A DNA stretch of 64,000 bases from NCBI RefSeq assembly GCF_025639805.1, contig NZ_CP106735.1, forward strand, positions 3,133,501 to 3,197,500, read 5' to 3'. Positions 23,677 through 31,624 of this stretch are shown here, piece by piece. A program made the position numbers and the translations under genes. Position 1 is the stretch's first letter; each line of letters starts with the position of its first letter. Below the pieces are notes generated by a model. It worked only from the letters and a program-made list of their open reading frames with translations. It was not told the origin of the DNA and did no database searches. The stretch is from Reichenbachiella carrageenanivorans (GTDB lineage Bacteria > Bacteroidota > Bacteroidia > Cytophagales > Cyclobacteriaceae).

Positions 23677-25356
23677 TTAGTTTAGTAGTAAGAGTAGTCT
23701 GGTATTTAGGCCTGTGGTACGACCTTTTACACCCATTTGCTCCACTTCGCCATATCTGAAATTGAAACTTACATTGGCAAATTCGGTAGGCCACCAGTTT
23801 AACCCAAGTGAATAAATATTCATAAGACCATAATTGATGTTTCGATCGATGAGGTCGTAGTTAGAAAATCGTGCGGTGAGTTCCCAAGCTCCTCGGCCGC
23901 CTTGGTTGACGCCAATAGCCACTGGAATTGGGCTGGTAGTGCCGTTATTGTAGCGATAGGAGCGATGCTCTCCGCTCAGTATCCATGAGCCCGTGATTTG
24001 AAATTGATTGAAGTTGAGGCTTTCCGATCCAGAGACATCCAAATGGTTGAAGATGTATTCAGAAAAAATCCAATAAGGCCCCATCATCCAGCCTATTTCT
24101 GCGCCTGTGAGGTTCATGCTGTTGGTAGAGATGTGGTCAGTTTCGATGAAGTTGATAGACTTGTTAAACTCTGGAGTGATGCCATATTGTGCGCCATTGT
24201 TGCCGTTAGAGTATCGGTTTGATACCCCAATATGAAGTAGGTTATTGCCTGTTTTTGATGCCCAAGGCACTCCAGTGACTCGGCCTACCACTACGGTTTC
24301 GTTGTCTGAAATGCCTCCATCTTTTTCTATAAATGGATTGAATACGCCAGCAGCCCACGACATTCTTTTTTTGAGGAGATTACCGCTGAGTTGTGCTCCT
24401 ATGTTTCGTCCTGGCTGAAAGGCGTCGGAGGCTCTTTCCTGCATAGAGTTGAATAGGGAGGAGGGTACTCTTTCGATAGACGAAGGTTCTTTTTGTTTTC
24501 CAATGCTTAATGTTACCTGTTTTGGCAATGGGATATCCAAACGGTAATCATAGAAAGTAAGATTGTTGAGTTCACTATCTTCAAAGCCTTTTTCAAAGGC
24601 GTTTGTAGCCACGAATACGGTATAGCTCCATGGTTTTTTGAGAAATTTTACTGTGCCAATGGCTCCAAACCGTAAGCCTCTTATTTCGCCACCTGCGTTG
24701 GATTCGAGTGATCCTATTTGTGTTTTGCTATCGTCATTTTGCGAAAGCCAATACAGTCGGTCCATCGCAAGCGCAGCAAAGAATAGCCCTTTGAAATGTT
24801 TGGTGTTCCAGTGGTTCCACTTACTGCCGTCGCTATAGTTGACAGGTAGCGCAAAGGGTGGTGGAGTGTATGCAAACCACTTGATTCTTCCGTAGGGATC
24901 TTTTTGATTTTCAGGACTACTGTTGTCTTCTTCCAATTTATTGATACGGATATTGCCATCGTAAATAGCGAAAATAATGTGTGGTTCCATATTGAGCCAT
25001 AAGTCAAAATTCTTACGAGGATCCTTTTTTAGGATAAGAAACTTTGGGGCGGTGTCGATAGTTAGGTTGCCGATTAGATATCCACCTTTAGCATCTAGGG
25101 CTATGCTATTTTCTTTTTTGGTCAAGACCTCAGACGACACCAATTCTAGTTTGTCGTCAATGATCAATAGGTTGACATGAAAAAGAGATGAATCAGAGCT
25201 GTTAGTGATCACATTGACATTTCTGATGATAAGTGTTTCCTCTTTGTTAGTTTGTGCGAAAGCGCCACTGCAGATCATCAATAGCAAGCATGTTTTTGCT
25301 ATAGCCTGCGTGGGCCAAAAGGAAACCATTTGTATTGTTGAGCTTTTGGGATTCAT
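23677..25356 (-). CDS. OprP/OprO-like outer-membrane porin
   Basis: 559 residues. After an N-terminal signal region (the hydrophobic stretch TCLLLMICSGAFAQ is at about 22-35, so the true start may be the Met at residue 10) comes an extra N-terminal domain of about 120 residues. A barrel domain follows with YDYRLDIPLPKQVTLSIGKQ, then SSLFNSMQERASDAFQPGRNIGAQLSG, matching phosphate-selective porins O and P. Typical porin P members have about 430 residues; the extra N-terminal part, including ILKKDPRKNFDLWLNME, is unexplained. Phosphate or pyrophosphate uptake is inferred from family only. It ends in aromatic strands, as outer-membrane barrels do. Confidence 0.82.
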   Translation of the reverse strand: MNPKSSTIQMVSFWPTQAIAKTCLLLMICSGAFAQTNKEETLIIRNVNVITNSSDSSLFHVNLLIIDDKLELVSSEVLTKKENSIALDAKGGYLIGNLTIDTAPKFLILKKDPRKNFDLWLNMEPHIIFAIYDGNIRINKLEEDNSSPENQKDPYGRIKWFAYTPPPFALPVNYSDGSKWNHWNTKHFKGLFFAALAMDRLYWLSQNDDSKTQIGSLESNAGGEIRGLRFGAIGTVKFLKKPWSYTVFVATNAFEKGFEDSELNNLTFYDYRLDIPLPKQVTLSIGKQKEPSSIERVPSSLFNSMQERASDAFQPGRNIGAQLSGNLLKKRMSWAAGVFNPFIEKDGGISDNETVVVGRVTGVPWASKTGNNLLHIGVSNRYSNGNNGAQYGITPEFNKSINFIETDHISTNSMNLTGAEIGWMMGPYWIFSEYIFNHLDVSGSESLNFNQFQITGSWILSGEHRSYRYNNGTTSPIPVAIGVNQGGRGAWELTARFSNYDLIDRNINYGLMNIYSLGLNWWPTEFANVSFNFRYGEVEQMGVKGRTTGLNTRLLLLLN

Positions 25357-25727
25357 ACAGTTGGATGGTCGTGTATAGGGAGTAAAACCTGTTTAATTTA
25401 TGAATATTTTGATTGACTGTAAGATTTCTTGATGAGAATTTCAAAAAGGAATTAACAACAAAATATAGCCTGCTGCTATAGCTAAATCAGGAAGGCTTCA
25501 TAATAAATCTATGGTTTTACAGATACCTTTTTTTGGTCGGGGTATCTGTATTCAAAAAAATGTTGCAGGAGCTAGGAGTCAAGCTGTTGTGAGTAGCTTT
25601 TGCTTGTCAGCATGGCAGAGTGGTGAGGAGTGTGTAGATGCGGGGCTACTTTATTCGATCCAAGGCTATATTAAAATGTGCTGATAGCGAATACGATGGT
25701 CTTCGGTTGGCTCTCAATGGGTAGAAA
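25357..25727. other. 371-base intergenic region with one hairpin
   Basis: No credible gene on either strand. It holds a perfect 10-bp stem (25518-25527 with 25541-25550, 13-base loop) without an adjoining T-run on the stem's 3' side on either strand, so its role is unclear. The rest should include the upstream region of the porin gene at 25356 and the 3' end of the minus-strand gene at 25728. Confidence 0.4.
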
Positions 25728-26318
25728 TTAATCTACTTTTTTCTTCTCCAGTTCGCCTCTCAAATACTGATTGTATTCGTCGCAAGTGAGTTTGCCAGAC
25801 AATCCAGAGTAGGGGCAGGTTTGATACACCGCACCAAATTTGCCTGGAGTGATCAATACGCCCGTGCCATTGCATAGCGGACAGTGCATGTAGTCAGAGG
25901 GGCAGTCGAAGTAGCCCTGGGTAGTTAGCTGTTTTTGTGTGCGGTCTATTTCGTCTTCTCGTTGCTTGCGAAAAGCTTCATTAGCTAGCTCGATATAGTT
26001 GCTTACCTCGTCGTAATACTGGCCTGTGGTGCCTTTCAGTTCCATGTATTTGTTTAGCCAGTTGATAGCCTGTTTGTATTTGCCTAGGTGGTAGGAGTTT
26101 CGGCCAAAGTAGTAGGCCAGATTGCTGGGCAGCTTGGTCATCTTGCTTAACGCATCTCTGAAAAACTGATCCGCCGCTTCGTAATAGCCGTTCTCCATGG
26201 CTTCCACACCCCGATCCATACTCGTGAGAGCATCACGTTTGATGATGCCTTGTGCGCTAGATACTTGCCAGCTCAGGGTGAGGATAAATAAAACAACAAG
26301 GTGCTTAGATAGCGACAT
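25728..26318 (-). CDS. secreted TPR-like protein with cysteine-rich C-terminal motif
   Basis: 196 residues. A signal peptide ends SSAQ at about 23. Two helical repeats (GVEAMENGYYEAADQFFRDAL and GKYKQAINWLNKYMEL) look like TPR units. The C-terminal 45 residues carry CPSDYMHCPLCNGTGVL and then YQTCPYSG and TCDEY, a cysteine pattern like a zinc ribbon or DnaJ-type CxxCxGxG motif. Metal binding is an inference. No named family recognised. The gene stands alone, transcribed away from the aromatic operon. Confidence 0.68.
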   Translation of the reverse strand: MSLSKHLVVLFILTLSWQVSSAQGIIKRDALTSMDRGVEAMENGYYEAADQFFRDALSKMTKLPSNLAYYFGRNSYHLGKYKQAINWLNKYMELKGTTGQYYDEVSNYIELANEAFRKQREDEIDRTQKQLTTQGYFDCPSDYMHCPLCNGTGVLITPGKFGAVYQTCPYSGLSGKLTCDEYNQYLRGELEKKKVD

Positions 26319-26595
26319 AGGCGATGTTATGATTAGATAGTAAAGGAAGTCTCAGTATTCAATAGTTCTTTCTTTGTCATTTCAAGCGATCGTGAGAAGT
26401 TATAGCAATTTGCACGCCGTTTTGAATTTCTCGAATTGCTAAAATGAGCATAAAGAAGGACTGTAAAGTGTAATGCATGATCCTCAAATAAGGTTGCAAA
26501 TTAGAGTAAGTCGTTAGAAAACGATAGGATAATTGTAAAATTCAATAGTGTTTTCTTGAATAATTGAAAATGTTATATTTTTTTCTTGTAGATGT

Positions 26596-26626
26596 TTTGA
26601 TATTAAAAATTTGATTGGCACTTTTG
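26596..26626 (+). promoter_or_regulatory. promoter of the aromatic amino acid operon
   Basis: TTTG at 26596-26599, 19 bases, then CACTTTTG at 26619-26626, one base off TAnnTTTG. The predicted start near 26632 lies about 12 bases before the leader-peptide ATG. Confidence 0.6.
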
Positions 26627-26643
26627 AGACGTTAAATGACACT

Positions 26644-26721
26644 ATGAACAACACAAGAACATTTTTCTGGAACTATTATTACTTTTATTTCTATGCGGTA
26701 GCAAAGGGGTCGAAAGAATAG
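26644..26721 (+). CDS. attenuator leader peptide of the aromatic amino acid operon
   Basis: A 25-codon reading frame starting ATG at 26644 and ending TAG at 26719-26721. Residues 7-17 are FFWNYYYFYFY, ten aromatic residues in eleven (four Phe, five Tyr, one Trp). It lies between a good promoter (26596-26626) and a terminator (26750-26780), and the next gene encodes prephenate dehydratase. This is the layout of a transcription attenuator in which ribosome stalling at Phe/Tyr codons, when charged tRNA is scarce, favours an antiterminator. The stop codon lies within a small hairpin, AAAGAA-TAG-TTCTTT at 26713-26727. GGGG at 26706-26709 could pair with CCCC of the terminator as an antiterminator. 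Too short for standard gene finders. Confidence 0.85.
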   Translation: MNNTRTFFWNYYYFYFYAVAKGSKE

Positions 26722-26749
26722 TTCTTTAGTGTTTTTGAAGAAATATAGC

Positions 26750-26780
26750 AAAGCCCCGGAATTATTCGGGGCTTTTTTTT
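26750..26780 (+). terminator. attenuator terminator before pheA
   Basis: A 9-bp stem (26750-26758 with 26667+100 = 26767-26775 on the right), 8-base loop, followed by T residues to 26780. It ends 33 bases before the pheA ATG at 26813 and can stop transcription between the leader peptide and the operon. Confidence 0.85.
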
Positions 26781-26812
26781 TACCAAAAATTGGAAATTTT
26801 TTAAAACGACAA

Positions 26813-27643
26813 ATGGAAATAGGCATACAGGGGGTAGAGGGATCATTTCACAACGAAGCGGCTAGTGCATACTTCGAAGGCAAAGAAATCAAGATCCAAC
26901 CATTTCATGACTTCCGGTCTTTGGCTCAGGCAATCAATGCCAAGCAGCTCGACTATGGAGTGATGGCTATAGAAAATACCATCGCTGGGAGCATCTTGCC
27001 CAACTATGCCTTGATCAACGAGTACGACCTAAAGATTACAGGTGAGATCTATACGAGAATAGAAATGACCTTGATTGCGCATAAAGGCAAGACAGCAGCA
27101 GATTTGGATCAGGTGTTTTCTCATCCGATGGCCTTGTTGCAGTGCGCAGATTTTTTGGCAGACTATCCGCAGATCAAGCTGACAGAGTACGATGATACCG
27201 CAGACAGTGTGCGCATGATTCGCGACAAGCAACTGCTGAACGCAGGAGCCATCGCCAGCAAAAGAGCAGCAGAGCTATTCAATATGGAGATATTGAATAC
27301 CAATATAGAAACCAATAAGAAGAACTATACGCGTTTTTTGATTATGAAAAGCCGTATGAATGGTCAGGATCATAAGCCGCAAAAGGCATCTTTGAGAGTG
27401 ATCACCAAGCATGATCCAGGATCATTGGCAGATGTGTTGCAGATATTCAAGCTCCATGGGATCAACTTAACAAAAATTCAATCTATGCCCATATTAGGCA
27501 AACCTTACCAATATGCATTCAATATTGATGTGGTATGGGAAGATTATGACAATTATAAAGATGCGCTTCACGCTTTGAATAGTAAAGTAGAATTGGTGAA
27601 AGTGCATGGAGAATATATAAAAGGAAATATACCAACGGTATGA
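26813..27643 (+). CDS. pheA: prephenate dehydratase
   Basis: 276 residues from the ATG at 26813, the first Met after the terminator; a longer frame starting at 26729 would run through the terminator hairpin and is unlikely. The catalytic domain has GIQGVEGSFHNEAASAYF and the conserved KKNYTRFLIM (TRF motif). A C-terminal ACT domain begins ASLRVITKHDPGSLADVLQIF and gives Phe feedback. The protein turns prephenate to phenylpyruvate. There is no chorismate mutase domain here: it is fused to the DAHP synthase at the end of the operon. The next gene overlaps by 4 bases. Confidence 0.95.
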   Translation: MEIGIQGVEGSFHNEAASAYFEGKEIKIQPFHDFRSLAQAINAKQLDYGVMAIENTIAGSILPNYALINEYDLKITGEIYTRIEMTLIAHKGKTAADLDQVFSHPMALLQCADFLADYPQIKLTEYDDTADSVRMIRDKQLLNAGAIASKRAAELFNMEILNTNIETNKKNYTRFLIMKSRMNGQDHKPQKASLRVITKHDPGSLADVLQIFKLHGINLTKIQSMPILGKPYQYAFNIDVVWEDYDNYKDALHALNSKVELVKVHGEYIKGNIPTV

Positions 27644-28797
27644 TAGAGGTAGCAAATAGAATTGCGGAAGTAAAGGAATATTACTTCTCCAAAAAACTCG
27701 ACGAGATCAGAGAGATGAATGCTCGTGGCTGTGATGTGATCAACCTAGGGATTGGTAGTCCTGATTTGCCACCTGCCAAGCAGGTGACGGACAAATTGGT
27801 ACAAAGTGCCAGTCAGCCCCATACACATGCTTACCAGTCGTATCGTTCTATTCCAGAACTGAGAAGCGCCATATCGGACTTCTACAGCAGGCATTACGAT
27901 GTGCAATTAAATAGTGCCACCGAGGTGCTGCCGCTCTTGGGGTCGAAGGAAGGCGTTATGTACATCTCCATGGCTTTTTTAAACCCTGGAGACACCGTTT
28001 TGATACCTAATCCTGGCTATCCTGCGTACCGTACGGCAGCAGATATGATGGGAGCAAAGGCCGTATATGTTGATCTGAAAGAAGAAAATAGCTGGTTTCC
28101 TGACTTGGAAAACCTAGATCCAGAAGTATTGACTTCTGCCAAAATGATGTGGGTGAACTACCCCAATATGCCTACTGGACAAAAGGCTTCTGCAGAGATG
28201 TTTGTGAAGTTGGCCGCGTTTGCGCAAAAGCACAACATCCTTGTGGTGAATGACAATCCATACAGTTTCATTCTCAACGATCAACCCATGAGCTTGCTGT
28301 CGGCATCAGGTGCGATGGAAAACTGCCTAGAGCTCAACTCCATGAGCAAGGCCTTCAATATGGCTGGTTGGAGAGTAGGTATGGTTTGCGGACGCGAAGA
28401 ATATGTGAATGCCATCTTGAGAGTAAAGTCAAATGTGGATTCGGGGATGTTCAAGCCTGTACAAGAAGCGGCTGTGGAGGCACTCAATTTGCCTGATTCG
28501 TGGTTTGATGAGGTGAATTTAGAATATGCTCAGCGTAGAAAATTGGCAGAACGAATCTTAGATATACTGGGTTGTACCTATGACGCTAAGCAGTCTGGCA
28601 TGTTTGTGTGGGCAAAAATACCAGTAGGTCAAAAGAGTGAAGATTTTATAGAAGAGGTTCTACAAGAGCGTTTTGTGTTTATCACACCAGGAACCATCTT
28701 TGGGTCTAATGGCGAAGGATATGTGAGAATATCGCTTTGCGCCAATAAAGAAATGTTTAATACAGCCATCGAAAGGCTAGAAATGGTAAAGGCATGA
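27640..28797 (+). CDS. PLP-dependent aminotransferase, probably aromatic
   Basis: 385 residues, class I/II fold. Lys237 in NSMSKAFNMAGWRVG is the Schiff-base lysine, Asp205 in VVNDNPYSF binds the pyridine nitrogen and NYPNMPTG at about 174-181 is the conserved Asn-Pro segment. The arrangement of pheA, this gene, tyrA and DAHP synthase makes it the likely aminotransferase for phenylpyruvate and 4-hydroxyphenylpyruvate (or prephenate). It overlaps pheA by 4 bases and tyrA by 4 bases, so translational coupling is likely. Confidence 0.9.
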   Translation: MIEVANRIAEVKEYYFSKKLDEIREMNARGCDVINLGIGSPDLPPAKQVTDKLVQSASQPHTHAYQSYRSIPELRSAISDFYSRHYDVQLNSATEVLPLLGSKEGVMYISMAFLNPGDTVLIPNPGYPAYRTAADMMGAKAVYVDLKEENSWFPDLENLDPEVLTSAKMMWVNYPNMPTGQKASAEMFVKLAAFAQKHNILVVNDNPYSFILNDQPMSLLSASGAMENCLELNSMSKAFNMAGWRVGMVCGREEYVNAILRVKSNVDSGMFKPVQEAAVEALNLPDSWFDEVNLEYAQRRKLAERILDILGCTYDAKQSGMFVWAKIPVGQKSEDFIEEVLQERFVFITPGTIFGSNGEGYVRISLCANKEMFNTAIERLEMVKA

Positions 28798-29684
28798 TCG
28801 TATCTATTATTGGCTTGGGATTGATCGGAGGATCAGTAGCCTTGAAGCTCAAAAAGAGTGGATTTGCAGATCAGGTGATCGGAGTAGACCTCAATGATGA
28901 ACATGCGGACATGGCCAAAAAAATGGGGCTCGTGGACGATTGTTTGGTCTTGCCTCAGGCATTGTCGATTGCCGATTTGGTGATACTAGCCATTCCGGTA
29001 GACTCGATTAGAAAACTGCTGCCTAGCGTGCTGGATCGTATTGATGAGCGTACGACAGTCATCGACTTGGGTTCTACCAAAAGCGGTATTTGTGAGGCGG
29101 TCTTGGGTCATCCCAATAGGAAAAACTTTGTGGCGGCTCACCCCATCGCTGGTACAGAAAACTCTGGGCCAGAGGCGGCGTTTGATTCGCTATTTGACGG
29201 AAAAACAGGCATCATTTGTGATGCAGATGAAAGCCAGCAAGCATCATTCTTATTGGCAAAAGCCTGCTTGGAAGCGCTCGATATGCATGTGGTGGAGATG
29301 GGTAGCAAGTCGCATGATCTGCACATTGCCTATGTCTCTCACCTGTCGCACATCAGTTCGTTTGTCTTGGGACAAACCGTACTGGAGATCGAAAAGGATG
29401 AAGCCACTATTTTCAATATGGCAGGTAGTGGATTTGAATCTACCGTGCGACTAGCGAAAAGCTCACCTCAGATGTGGGCGCCAATATTCAAGCAAAATCA
29501 AAAACATATCTCAGCCTCGCTGGGAGCGTATATAGAAAATTTACAGGCATTCAAAAATATGATTGACAGTGGCGAAGAAGATGCCATGATCGATTGCATG
29601 AAAAACGCCAATGACATTCGACGCGTGTTGGATGGAATCAATGACAAATCGAATAAAAAAGAAACACTGAATCAAATTATTTAA
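28794..29684 (+). CDS. tyrA: prephenate dehydrogenase
   Basis: 296 residues. The NAD-binding fold begins IVSIIGLGLIGGSVALKL with GxGxxGGS. DLGSTKSGICEAV and FVAAHPIAGTENSGPEAA are the prephenate dehydrogenase hallmarks, with the catalytic His in the HPIAG segment. The helical dimerisation domain has SHLSHISSFVLGQTV. It makes 4-hydroxyphenylpyruvate for tyrosine. No ACT domain follows. It sits between the aminotransferase (4-base overlap) and the DAHP synthase (11-base gap). Confidence 0.93.
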   Translation: MIVSIIGLGLIGGSVALKLKKSGFADQVIGVDLNDEHADMAKKMGLVDDCLVLPQALSIADLVILAIPVDSIRKLLPSVLDRIDERTTVIDLGSTKSGICEAVLGHPNRKNFVAAHPIAGTENSGPEAAFDSLFDGKTGIICDADESQQASFLLAKACLEALDMHVVEMGSKSHDLHIAYVSHLSHISSFVLGQTVLEIEKDEATIFNMAGSGFESTVRLAKSSPQMWAPIFKQNQKHISASLGAYIENLQAFKNMIDSGEEDAMIDCMKNANDIRRVLDGINDKSNKKETLNQII

Positions 29685-29695
29685 GTAATAAAGAC

Positions 29696-30808
29696 ATGGA
29701 CGTAAATTTAACTTTATCCCCACTAGAAAATTGGATCGAGGGACTCGAACAACCACTAGTGATCTCTGGGCCTTGTAGTGCAGAAAGCGAAGAGCAGGTA
29801 TTAGAAACTGCCAGACAATTGAAAAAATACACCAATATCAAAGTATTGAGAGCGGGTATTTGGAAGCCAAGAACTAGACCAGGTGCATTCGAAGGCATCG
29901 GTGTGGTAGGATTGAAGTGGTTGAAAAAAGCCAAAGAAGAAACTGGTTTGCTAACTGCTGTAGAGGTAGCTACTGCTGAGCACGTAGAGCTAGCATTGAA
30001 ATTCGGTGTAGACATCCTTTGGGTAGGTGCTCGTACGACTGTGAATCCATTCGCAGTGCAGGAAGTAGCCGACGCTTTGAGAGGTTATGACGTGCCAGTA
30101 TTGGTGAAAAACCCAATCAACCCAGACCTACAATTGTGGATCGGTGCATTGGAGAGAATCAACCAAGCAGGAATCACCAAACTAGGAGGTATCCACAGAG
30201 GCTTCTCGCCAATGAGTGGTTCGCAGTACAGAAATGATCCATCATGGGAGATTCCGATCGAGTTGAAAAGAATCATTCCTAACCTACCTATCGTTTGTGA
30301 TCCAAGTCACATCGCAGGCAACAGAACATTGATCGAGCCGATTTCTCAAAAGGCATTCGACATGCAAATGAACGGGATCATGATTGAGTCTCACATCGAC
30401 CCAGACAATGCTTTGAGTGATGCTAAACAGCAAATCACACCTAAGACATTGGCAGGTATCTTGGATCGATTGATCATCAGAGAGCCAAACACTGAGAACG
30501 TTGATTTCGAATTGAGATTGAAAGAATTGAGATCTAAAATCGATAAAATCGACAACGAATTACTCGAAGTAATGGGTGCTAGAATGCAAGTAGCTGAGGA
30601 AATAGCGATGCATAAAAAAGAGCACAACATCACCATCTTGCAAGTAGGTAGATACGAAGAGATCATGAACGACAGAGTGAAGAAAGGCAAGAGCGTATTG
30701 TTGAAAGAAGATTTTGTGAAGCATTTGTACGAATTGATTCACGACAACTCTATCAAGAGACAAACAGAAATTATGAACACAGAAAACGCATCAGGAGAAA
30801 CTGCCTAA
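29696..30808 (+). CDS. fused 3-deoxy-7-phosphoheptulonate synthase / chorismate mutase
   Basis: 370 residues. The first 265 form a KDO8P-synthase-like (type I beta) DAHP synthase: SGPCSAESEEQVL, KVLRAGIWKPRTRPGAFEG, WVGARTTVNPFAVQE, LVKNPINPDLQLWIGALE and VCDPSHIAGNR. The last 95 carry a type II chorismate mutase (LRSKIDKIDNELLEVMGARMQVAEEIAMHKKEHN). The fused CM domain likely gives feedback by prephenate or chorismate, as in other Bacteroidota. It opens the shikimate pathway and closes this operon, and a terminator follows 17 bases later. Confidence 0.94.
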   Translation: MDVNLTLSPLENWIEGLEQPLVISGPCSAESEEQVLETARQLKKYTNIKVLRAGIWKPRTRPGAFEGIGVVGLKWLKKAKEETGLLTAVEVATAEHVELALKFGVDILWVGARTTVNPFAVQEVADALRGYDVPVLVKNPINPDLQLWIGALERINQAGITKLGGIHRGFSPMSGSQYRNDPSWEIPIELKRIIPNLPIVCDPSHIAGNRTLIEPISQKAFDMQMNGIMIESHIDPDNALSDAKQQITPKTLAGILDRLIIREPNTENVDFELRLKELRSKIDKIDNELLEVMGARMQVAEEIAMHKKEHNITILQVGRYEEIMNDRVKKGKSVLLKEDFVKHLYELIHDNSIKRQTEIMNTENASGETA

Positions 30809-30825
30809 GGTTTTCTTCAATGTAT

Positions 30826-30866
30826 AAAAAGCCGGATCGCCTCAAGGTGGTTCGGCTTTTTTTGTG
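30826..30866 (+). terminator. terminator of the aromatic operon
   Basis: A long stem containing AAAAAGCCG (30826-30834) and CGGCTTTTT (30853-30861), with wobble-paired inner part, 4-base loop and T-run to 30863. Confidence 0.85.
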
Positions 30867-30913
30867 TTTTGGAAGATCATTATTGAAATAATTCAAATAT
30901 CACAGAGGTCTAC

Positions 30914-30944
30914 TTTGAATTAAAAATCTATTACTATAGATTTG
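30914..30944 (+). promoter_or_regulatory. promoter of the histone H1-like gene
   Basis: TTTG at 30914-30917, 19 bases, then TAGATTTG at 30937-30944, an exact match to the Bacteroidota consensus. It ends 25 bases before the ATG. Confidence 0.75.
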
Positions 30945-30969
30945 CACCTCGAAATTTAATAGCAGAACA

Positions 30970-31311
30970 ATGGCTGTAACAAGATTAAAAAGAAAAGGAA
31001 GAAGAAATAAAGTGGTTGCAAAGGGTAAAGTGGCTCGAATCCAAAGATTGAGTGCTACTCCTGTAATCAAGCAAGTAGACATAGAAGAGTTAAAAGCAGG
31101 TTTTAAATCTGGTGCCGCCAAAGCAACAAAAGCTCCAAAGGAAGAAGCGAAAGCTCCTGAGGCTGCAGTAGTTGAAGCTCCTGCTAAGAAGGCTGCTCCT
31201 AAGAAAAAGGCTGCTGAAACTGAGGGCAAACCTGTAGCTAAGAAAGCTGCGGCTAAAAAGCCAGCGGCTAAAAAAGCTGCTCCTAAGAAAGAAGACAAAG
31301 AAGAAAAATAA
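30970..31311 (+). CDS. small basic protein with histone H1-like Lys/Ala tail
   Basis: 113 residues. The N-terminal 48 (TRLKRKGRRNKVVAKGKVARI, then VDIEELKAGFKSG) are strongly basic and seem conserved among Bacteroidota proteins of this type. The rest is a low-complexity tail rich in Lys, Ala and Pro with repeated KKAAPKK- and AAKKPAAKK-like units, as in histone H1 and bacterial H1-like proteins. DNA or RNA binding is an inference; no HU domain is present. A consensus promoter and a strong terminator bracket it as a single-gene transcript, which suggests high expression. Confidence 0.72.
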   Translation: MAVTRLKRKGRRNKVVAKGKVARIQRLSATPVIKQVDIEELKAGFKSGAAKATKAPKEEAKAPEAAVVEAPAKKAAPKKKAAETEGKPVAKKAAAKKPAAKKAAPKKEDKEEK

Positions 31312-31334
31312 TAAGCATCACGCTTACACTCAAG

Positions 31335-31369
31335 AAACCATCCTGTGGATATACGGGATGGTTTTTTTA
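31335..31369 (+). terminator. terminator of the histone H1-like gene
   Basis: A 9-bp stem (31335-31343 with 31356-31364), 12-base loop and T-run to 31368. Confidence 0.85.
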
Positions 31370-31437
31370 TGCTCAATTTTGGATAGTTTTAAGATGCTTG
31401 CCTATAAGTAGCCTGGATCAGTCTGTATAGATGAGGG

Positions 31438-31583
31438 ATTACTATATCGATAATTGATTGTCAAATTCAAATACCATCCTTTTTATCAAGAAAAGGATGA
31501 GCCTCCATGGCTTTAATGGTGGTAATTAATATTAGTTAAATTGGATATATATTCAGATTCGCCCCCAGATACGGAGTGATCCA
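31438..31583 (+). repeat. intergenic element copy 1, candidate structured RNA
   Basis: About 146 bases that align with 43618-43760. Shared blocks: ATTACTATATCGATAATTGA, a hairpin (31475-31483 with 31491-31499, loop containing ATCAAG), CTCCA...TGGTGGTAAT, an ATTA-closing small hairpin and CCCCCAGA-ATACG-AGTGA. The last stem is imperfect in this copy. It lies between a terminator and the acyl-ACP thioesterase gene, 42 bases before its ATG. See copy 2 for the better-preserved stem. Confidence 0.6.
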
Positions 31584-31624
31584 GCAGTCTGATCCTACTT
31601 AATCAATTGAATGAGCTCTATCAA

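Noticed and set aside
26729..26812. A longer start for pheA at 26729
   Set aside because: It would run through the terminator hairpin at 26750-26780; the ATG at 26813 matches the family's N-terminus.
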